36,085 bases of DNA, from assembly GCA_050257395.1 (NCBI GenBank), contig JBLMWU010000272.1, positions 1 to 36,085 of the forward strand, given 5' to 3'. A program made the translations under genes and the position numbers. Below the pieces are notes generated by a model. The model saw only the letters and a list, made by a program, of their open reading frames with translations, was not told where the DNA came from and did no database searches. Of the stretch, positions 30,989 to 36,085 are shown in pieces. The stretch is from JAIRTY01 sp050257395 (GTDB lineage Bacteria; Actinomycetota; Actinomycetes; Streptosporangiales; Streptosporangiaceae). How positions within the stretch are numbered: position 1 is the stretch's first letter; each line of letters starts with the position of its first letter.

Positions 30989-32109
30989 CCGTGGAGATCG
31001 GCCGGGGCAAGAGCGGCCGCCGGGCCTACACCCTCGGCGAGATCGGCATCGTGCCGTCCCGCCGCACCCGGGACCACGAGGAGGTGTCCACCGCCTGGCA
31101 GATCGACGCCTACCGGTTCGGCCTGCCGCTGGTGGTCAGCCCGATGGACAGCGTGGTCTCGCCGGCCACCGCGACGGCGATCGGCAAGCTCGGCGGACTG
31201 GCCGTGCTGGACCTGGAAGGCCTGTGGACCCGGTACGAGGACCCGGAGCCGATCCTGGCCGAGGTGGCTGAGCTCGGCGACGAGGCCGCCACCCGGCGGC
31301 TGCAGGAGATCTACGCCGAGCCGATCAAGGAGGACCTGATCGGGCGGCGGATCGAGGAGATCCGCGCGGCCGGGGTGACCGCGGCCGGCCGGCTGTCCCC
31401 GCAGCGCACCGTCCGCTACTACAAGGCGGTCGTGGATGCGGGCGTGGACATCTTCGTGATCCGCGGCACCACCGTGTCCGCCGAGCACGTGTCCGGCCGG
31501 GCCGAGCCGCTGAACCTCAAGCAGTTCATCTACGAGCTGGACGTGCCGGTCGTGGTCGGCGGCTGCGCCACCTACACGGCTGCGCTGCACCTGATGCGCA
31601 CCGGCGCCGCGGGCGTGCTGGTCGGCTTCGGCGGCGGGTCCGGCCACACCACCGCCGCGGTGCTGGGGGTGGCGGTGCCGATGGCCACCGCCATCGCGGA
31701 CGTGGCCGCCGCCCGCCGGGAGTACCTGGACGAGTCCGGCGGCCGGTACGTGCACGTCATTGCCGACGGCGGGATGACCCACAGCGGCGACATCACCAAG
31801 GCGCTCGCCTGCGGGGCGGACGCGGTGATGGTCGGCTCCCCGCTCGCGCGGGCCGAGGAGGCGCCCGGCCGCGGCTACCACTGGGGCAGCGAGGCACACC
31901 ACCCCGACCTGCCGCGCGGCAACCGGGTGCGGGTCGGCACCATCGGCACCCTCGGCCAGATCCTGCACGGCCCGTCCACCGTGCCCGACGGCTCGCTGAA
32001 CCTGATCGGGGCCATGCGCCGGACCATGGCGACCGCGGGCTACTCCGACCTCAAGGAGTTCCAGCGGGTCGAGGTCGTGGTCACCCCCGGAGCCCCGGCC
32101 CGGCGCTAG
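30985..32109 (+). CDS. guaB3: GuaB3-family IMP dehydrogenase-related protein
   Basis: A 374-residue paralogue of GuaB with the barrel but without CBS domains (PLVVSPMDSV, VIADGGMTHSGDI, ADAVMVGSPLA). At the place of the catalytic GPGSICTTR loop it reads GGGSGHTTA, so the catalytic cysteine is replaced by His221 and the following Arg by Ala. Normal IMP dehydrogenase chemistry is therefore doubtful; the function of actinobacterial GuaB3 is not settled. A nearby cysteine, C194 in VGGCATY, is not at the catalytic position. The ATG overlaps the guaB stop, so the two are translated together, as in Mycobacterium (guaB2-guaB3) and Streptomyces. Confidence 0.95.
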   Translation: MTVEIGRGKSGRRAYTLGEIGIVPSRRTRDHEEVSTAWQIDAYRFGLPLVVSPMDSVVSPATATAIGKLGGLAVLDLEGLWTRYEDPEPILAEVAELGDEAATRRLQEIYAEPIKEDLIGRRIEEIRAAGVTAAGRLSPQRTVRYYKAVVDAGVDIFVIRGTTVSAEHVSGRAEPLNLKQFIYELDVPVVVGGCATYTAALHLMRTGAAGVLVGFGGGSGHTTAAVLGVAVPMATAIADVAAARREYLDESGGRYVHVIADGGMTHSGDITKALACGADAVMVGSPLARAEEAPGRGYHWGSEAHHPDLPRGNRVRVGTIGTLGQILHGPSTVPDGSLNLIGAMRRTMATAGYSDLKEFQRVEVVVTPGAPARR

Positions 32110-32127
32110 CCGGAGCAAGCATGATGC

Positions 32128-32133
32128 TAGCGT
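32128..32133 (+). promoter_or_regulatory. Leaderless-type -10 box for glpD
   Basis: TAGCGT followed by 6 nt and the GTG at 32140. No ribosome binding site is present. Confidence 0.45.
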
Positions 32134-32139
32134 CGTGCT

Positions 32140-33879
32140 GTGATCGCCGAGGCGGCCGAGGCGGCCAGGCTCGGCCCCGCTGAGCGGACCGCGGCACTCG
32201 CGGCGCTGACCGGGGCTGAGCATCAGGTACTGGTGGTGGGCGGTGGTGTGGTCGGCGCCGGGGTGGCGCTCGATGCCGCCACCCGCGGGCTGTCAGTGGG
32301 CCTGCTGGAGGAGCGCGACTTCGCGTCCGGCACCTCCTCGGCGTCCAGCAAGCTCATCCACGGCGGGCTGCGCTACCTGGAGCAGCTCAACCTGGGGCTG
32401 GTCCGGGAGGCGCTGACCGAGCGCGGGCTGCTGCTGCAGCGGATCGCCCCCCACCTGGTGCGGCCGGTGCCGTTCCTGTTCCCGCTCAGCCACCGCGTGT
32501 GGGAACGGGCCTACGTGGGCGCCGGGGTGAGCCTGTACGACTCGCTCGGCTTCTCCCTGGGCCAGCCGCGCGGCCTGCCGGGCCACCGCCAGCTCAGCCG
32601 GCGCGGCGCGCTGCGGCTGGCGCCCGCGCTGAAGCGGTCCGCCATCACCGGCGCGGTGGCCTACTGGGACGCGCAGGTGGACGACGCCCGGTACGTGGCC
32701 ACCCTGGCCCGGACCGCGGCCGGCTACGGGGCCCGGCTGGCCTCCCGCACCCGGGTCACCGGGTTCCTGCGGGAAGGCGAGCGGGTGACCGGGGTGCGGG
32801 CGGTCGACCTGGAGAGCGGGGCGGAGCTGCAGATCCGCGCCCAGCAGGTGGTGAACGCCACCGGGGTGTGGACGGACGACATCCAGGCGCTGGTGGGCGG
32901 GCGCGGCATCATCAACGTGCGGGCGTCCAAGGGCGTGCACCTGGTCGTGCCGCGCGACCGGATCCACGCCAGCACCGGCATCATCACCCGGACCCCGCAG
33001 AGCGTGCTGCTGGTCATCCCGTGGGGCCGGCACTGGATCGTCGGCACCACCGACAGCGACTGGTCCGGGGACCGGGCCCACCCCACCGTGACCGGCGACG
33101 ACATCGACTACCTGATCGGCCAGGCCAACCTGGTGCTGTCGCTGCCGCTCACCCGCGAGGACGTCACCGCCGTGTACGCGGGCCTGCGCCCGCTGCTGGC
33201 GGGGGAGTCGGAGGAGACGTCCCGGCTGTCCCGGGAGCACGTGGTCGCCAGCCCGGTGCCCGGCCTGGTGATGGTGGCCGGCGGGAAGTACACCACCTAC
33301 CGGCTGATGGCGCGGGACGCGGTGGACGCGGTGGCGCACGGCCTGGACTGGCGGGTGCCGGAGTCCTGCACCGACCGGGTGCCGCTGGCGGGCGCGGACG
33401 GGTACGTGGCGCTGTGGAACGCCCGGCACCGGATCGCCGAGTCGTCTGGCCTGCACGTCGCCCGGATCGAGCACCTGCTGCACCGCTACGGCTCGCTCAT
33501 CTCCGAGGTGCTGGCGCTGATCGCGGCCAGCCCGGACCTGGGCCGGCCGGTCACCGGCGCGGACGACTACCTGCGGGCCGAGATCGTGTACGCGGCCAGC
33601 CACGAGGGCGCCCGCCACCTGGAGGACGTGCTGGCGCGGCGCACCCGGATCGCGATCGAGACACCGGACCAGGGCCTGTCCGCCGCCCGGGAGGCCGCCG
33701 CGCTGATGACCCGGCCGCTGCGCTGGGACTCCCGGCAGGCAGCGGCCGAGCTCGAGGAGTACCAGGCGGCGGTGGCCGCCAGCCGGGCGGTGCGGGAACT
33801 GCCCGCCGGGGCGCTGGCGGACGGCTCCGGCCCGGCCGGGCCGCGCGCCGGGGACAGCCTGCCCCGCGGCGGCCACTAA
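32140..33879 (+). CDS. glpD: Glycerol-3-phosphate dehydrogenase (FAD)
   Basis: Respiratory enzyme that oxidises glycerol-3-phosphate to dihydroxyacetone phosphate and passes electrons to quinones at the inner membrane face. The 579-residue product has the FAD-binding VLVVGGGVVGAGVALDAATR (about 30-49), the GlpD signature SGTSSASSKLIHGGLRYLEQ, and VAGGKYTTYRLMARDAVDAV before the C-terminal domain. GTG 32140 is supported by the -10 box 6 nt upstream. The stop codon TAA is itself the first part of the -10 box for trpS. Confidence 0.95.
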   Translation: MIAEAAEAARLGPAERTAALAALTGAEHQVLVVGGGVVGAGVALDAATRGLSVGLLEERDFASGTSSASSKLIHGGLRYLEQLNLGLVREALTERGLLLQRIAPHLVRPVPFLFPLSHRVWERAYVGAGVSLYDSLGFSLGQPRGLPGHRQLSRRGALRLAPALKRSAITGAVAYWDAQVDDARYVATLARTAAGYGARLASRTRVTGFLREGERVTGVRAVDLESGAELQIRAQQVVNATGVWTDDIQALVGGRGIINVRASKGVHLVVPRDRIHASTGIITRTPQSVLLVIPWGRHWIVGTTDSDWSGDRAHPTVTGDDIDYLIGQANLVLSLPLTREDVTAVYAGLRPLLAGESEETSRLSREHVVASPVPGLVMVAGGKYTTYRLMARDAVDAVAHGLDWRVPESCTDRVPLAGADGYVALWNARHRIAESSGLHVARIEHLLHRYGSLISEVLALIAASPDLGRPVTGADDYLRAEIVYAASHEGARHLEDVLARRTRIAIETPDQGLSAAREAAALMTRPLRWDSRQAAAELEEYQAAVAASRAVRELPAGALADGSGPAGPRAGDSLPRGGH

Positions 33880-33882
33880 ACT
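33877..33882 (+). promoter_or_regulatory. Leaderless-type -10 box for trpS, overlapping the glpD stop
   Basis: TAAACT (33877-33882) starts on the TAA stop codon of glpD, followed by 7 nt and the ATG at 33890. No ribosome binding site is present. Confidence 0.5.
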
Positions 33883-33889
33883 CTGGCCC

Positions 33890-34909
33890 ATGTCCCGGCC
33901 ACGCGCGTTCTCCGGCATCCAGCCGACGGCTGACTCGTTCCACCTGGGCAACTACCTGGGTGCGCTGCGGCAGTGGGTCGCCCTGCAGGAGTCGCACGAC
34001 GCCTTCTACTGCGTGGTGGACCTGCACGCGATCACCATGCCGCAGGACCCGGCGCGGCTGCGGCAGCGGACCAGGGTGGCGGCCGCCCAGCTGTTCGCGG
34101 CGGGCCTGGACCCTGACGTGTGCACCGTGTTCGTGCAGAGCCAGGTGCCCGAGCACACCGAGCTGGCCTGGGTGCTGGGCTGCCTGACCGGCTTCGGCGA
34201 GCTGAGCCGGATGACCCAGTTCAAGGACAAGGCGGCCCGGGGCGGCGCCCAGCAGGCCAGCCTGGGCCTGTTCAGCTACCCGGTGCTGCAGGCGGCGGAC
34301 ATCCTGCTCTACCAGACCGAGCAGGTGCCGGTCGGCGAGGACCAGCGGCAGCACCTGGAGCTGAGCCGGGACCTGGCGCAGCGGTTCAACCACCGGTTCG
34401 GCGAGACCTTCACCGTGCCGTCGGCCTACATCCTCGGCGGGGTCGCCAAGATCACCGACCTGCAGGACCCCACCGCGAAGATGAGCAAGTCGTCATCGTC
34501 GCCGCAGGGGATCATCGACGTGCTGGACGAGCCCGGCGCCATCCGCAAGAAGATCGCCCGCGCGGTCACCGACACCGGGACCGGGGTGCGGGCCGACGAG
34601 GAGGCCAAGCCCGGGATCACCAACCTGCTGCGGATCTATTCGGCGCTGTCCGGGGAGTCCGTACCGGTCCTGGAGGCCCGCTACGAGGGCGCCGGTTACG
34701 GGACGTTCAAGAAGGAACTCGGCGAGGTGGTCGCCGGCGCGCTGGCGCCGGTCCGCGAGCGGACCGAGAAGATGCTCGCTGACGAGGCCGAGCTGGACCG
34801 GCTGCTGGCCCACGGCGCCGCCCGGGCCCGGCCGGTCGCCCGCGAGACTATGGCTGCGGTAAACGAGCGCGTCGGGTTCCTGTCCGGGAGCGGCGCACCG
34901 CGGCGGTGA
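33890..34909 (+). CDS. trpS: Tryptophan-tRNA ligase
   Basis: Class I aminoacyl-tRNA synthetase that charges tRNA(Trp). The 339-residue product has the HIGH-type motif HLGN at residues 18-21 in GIQPTADSFHLGNYLGAL and the KMSKS motif intact at 197-201. GEDQRQHLELSRDLAQRFN is also typical. The last 62 bp overlap, tail to tail, the 3' end of the minus-strand carboxypeptidase gene. No whole-length copy problem is visible; whether a second TrpRS exists cannot be told. Confidence 0.96.
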   Translation: MSRPRAFSGIQPTADSFHLGNYLGALRQWVALQESHDAFYCVVDLHAITMPQDPARLRQRTRVAAAQLFAAGLDPDVCTVFVQSQVPEHTELAWVLGCLTGFGELSRMTQFKDKAARGGAQQASLGLFSYPVLQAADILLYQTEQVPVGEDQRQHLELSRDLAQRFNHRFGETFTVPSAYILGGVAKITDLQDPTAKMSKSSSSPQGIIDVLDEPGAIRKKIARAVTDTGTGVRADEEAKPGITNLLRIYSALSGESVPVLEARYEGAGYGTFKKELGEVVAGALAPVRERTEKMLADEAELDRLLAHGAARARPVARETMAAVNERVGFLSGSGAPRR

Positions 34910-36085
34910 TCCCGAGGCCGAGCAGCAGGGCGGCGACGAAGGTGCCGGCCCCGGCGGCGATCGGCAGCACCGGCGACCGGCCGGGGGCCGCCGCCGCGTG
35001 GGCGACGGCCCGCCGGGCGGGCTGGCGGCGGGCCGGGTGCCGGGGCCTGGCGGTGGCGACCGGCAGCGGGCTGACCAGCGTGCCGACCGGAGCGATCCGG
35101 CCGTCCACGGAGAAGCCCCAGCTCAGCAGCGTGGCGGCGGTCTGCAGCTCGGTCAGCGGGGTGGCGTGCAGGATGGTCACCACCAGCGTGTGGTGATGAC
35201 GCCTGGCCCAGCCGATGAAAGTCGCCCCGGCCGCGGTGGTCCAGCCGATCTTGCCGCCGAGGTCGCCCGGGAAGGTACTGAGCATGGTGTTCTGGGTGTA
35301 CAGGGTGATCGGGCGGTGGTGGGGCTTGAGCGGGAACTTGACGACGCGCAGCCCCTCGTCACGCATGAATTCGGGGATCTGGAGCGCCTGCCGGGCGAAC
35401 AGCGCCTCGTCATAGGCGGAGACATGCTGGCCGTGGGCGTCGAGCCCGTTCGGTGTCACGGCTACCGTGTCGTCTGCCCGCAGGTGGTGTGCCTCGGCGT
35501 TGATCATCGCCATGCCCTTGCCGTACGACCCGGTCGCCTGGACCAGGGCGATCGCCGCGTCATTGGCCGAGATCATCAGCAGCGCCCGGAAGAGGTCGGA
35601 GACCCGGTAGCTGTCGCCGGCGATCAGCCCGACCTTGCTCGGTTCGGCGACGGCGGCGCGGCGGGAGGCGATCACGGTGGCGTCCGGGCTGAGCGCCCGC
35701 ATCAAGGTGATGGCGGTCAGTACCTTCAGCGTGCTGGCGGGCCGGTACCAGCCGTGCGGGTCCTTGGCCGCCAGTACCTGGCCGGTGCCCGCGTCGGCGA
35801 TGACAAAGGCGGAGGCCCGCACGTAGGGCAGGAGCCGGGCGCCGCGGGCCGGGTAGCTGACGACCACTGCCCGTCCGGCGAGCTGCGCGCCGCCGATCGT
35901 GGCCGCCTGCGCCTGGCCGGCCCTGGGTGCCCCACCGGCCTGCTGCGCTGCCTCCCGGCCGGTGGTGCCTGGATGCCCGGTCATCTGGCCGGCCGAAGCC
36001 GCTGGCCCGGTCAGCGCGGTTGCCCCGCTGACCGCCAGGATCAGGGTGGCGCCGGCGGCCGTCATCAGACGGCGCGCGGGGAAAG
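34848..36085 (-). CDS. D-alanyl-D-alanine carboxypeptidase (PBP, S11 family), probably 5'-truncated by the window
   Basis: Extracytoplasmic enzyme that trims the terminal D-Ala of peptidoglycan stem peptides. Counting from the in-window ATG at 36065 (405 residues): SxxK is S111-K114 in RPASTLKVLTA, SxN is S166-N168 in MISANDAA, and the third box reads K272-I-G in GGKIGWTTAAG instead of KTG. A Pro/Arg-rich stretch and a C-terminal membrane helix (about 368-391) with a basic end anchor it. The frame stays open from 36065 to the window end and encodes FPARRL directly before the ATG; as the ATG start alone gives a signal peptide without positive charges, the true start probably lies beyond 36085. 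The stop end overlaps trpS by 62 bp. Confidence 0.92.
   Translation of the reverse strand, partial: FPARRLMTAAGATLILAVSGATALTGPAASAGQMTGHPGTTGREAAQQAGGAPRAGQAQAATIGGAQLAGRAVVVSYPARGARLLPYVRASAFVIADAGTGQVLAAKDPHGWYRPASTLKVLTAITLMRALSPDATVIASRRAAVAEPSKVGLIAGDSYRVSDLFRALLMISANDAAIALVQATGSYGKGMAMINAEAHHLRADDTVAVTPNGLDAHGQHVSAYDEALFARQALQIPEFMRDEGLRVVKFPLKPHHRPITLYTQNTMLSTFPGDLGGKIGWTTAAGATFIGWARRHHHTLVVTILHATPLTELQTAATLLSWGFSVDGRIAPVGTLVSPLPVATARPRHPARRQPARRAVAHAAAAPGRSPVLPIAAGAGTFVAALLLGLGITAAVRRSRTGTRRARLPQP

Noticed and set aside
32293..33951. 552-codon minus-strand frame opposite glpD
   Set aside because: Antisense shadow of an intact GlpD without recognisable motif.
1..36085. tRNA or rRNA genes, biosynthetic cluster, defence island
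   Set aside because: I looked on both strands and saw no tRNA-like cloverleaf with TTCGAATCC-type arms, no rRNA, and no nuclease, methylase-restriction or toxin-antitoxin pairs; the window is mainly core genes.

Overview
The window comes from a high-GC actinomycete (Actinomycetota). Evidence: very high G+C with G/C in third codon positions, many GTG starts and stop/start overlaps, a ShbA/SigD-type sigma factor next to a groES-groEL1 pair and guaB-guaB3, and gene order matching Streptomyces and Mycobacterium core segments. Small details (the alr - hydrolase - tsaE - tsaB - rimI - tsaD - groES run and the long repeat-rich membrane protein beside truA) suggest a Streptosporangiales-like lineage; that placement is inference. 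No tRNA, rRNA, CRISPR, transposase or phage gene is visible, and no gene-free stretch exceeds about 260 bases.

Layout. (1) 1-4341: end of the ribosomal protein/RNA polymerase region: rpmJ, rpsM, rpsK, rpsD, rpoA, rplQ, truA, with strong GC hairpins after rpmJ, rpsD and rplQ. (2) 4347-7436, minus strand: a 1029-residue single-pass membrane protein whose cytoplasmic part holds two different tandem repeat arrays. (3) 7517-12189: rplM-rpsI with a clear promoter, then glmM and glmS (UDP-GlcNAc precursor supply). (4) 12224-15613: a minus-strand MFS exporter, then acpS and nnr, joined by a partial tandem duplication. (5) 15614-17548: an AT-rich hairpin/palindrome cluster and a secreted 16-cysteine protein of unknown function. 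(6) 17767-24069: alr, an alpha/beta hydrolase, tsaE, a membrane-anchored unknown, tsaB, rimI, tsaD. This combines cell-wall D-alanine supply with the t6A tRNA modification proteins. (7) 24102-27236: a minus-strand methyltransferase, then groES-groEL1 behind a promoter and CIRCE operator. (8) 27263-28948: a 20-bp perfect inverted repeat, the sigma factor, a probable RsdA-like anti-sigma factor, and a minimal zincin. (9) 28960-34909: ybaK (minus), guaB, guaB3, glpD, trpS. (10) 34848-36085, minus strand: a D-Ala-D-Ala carboxypeptidase, probably cut by the window edge and overlapping the end of trpS.

Most of this is conserved housekeeping DNA. I see no convincing new multi-gene system. The parts most worth a second look are the RsdA-like partner of the sigma factor, the GuaB3 paralogue lacking the catalytic cysteine, the repeat-armed membrane protein, the secreted cysteine-rich protein, the acpS/nnr junction duplication, the two AT-rich perfect inverted repeats, and a recurrent -10 box placed 6-9 nt before start codons, which suggests widespread leaderless transcription.
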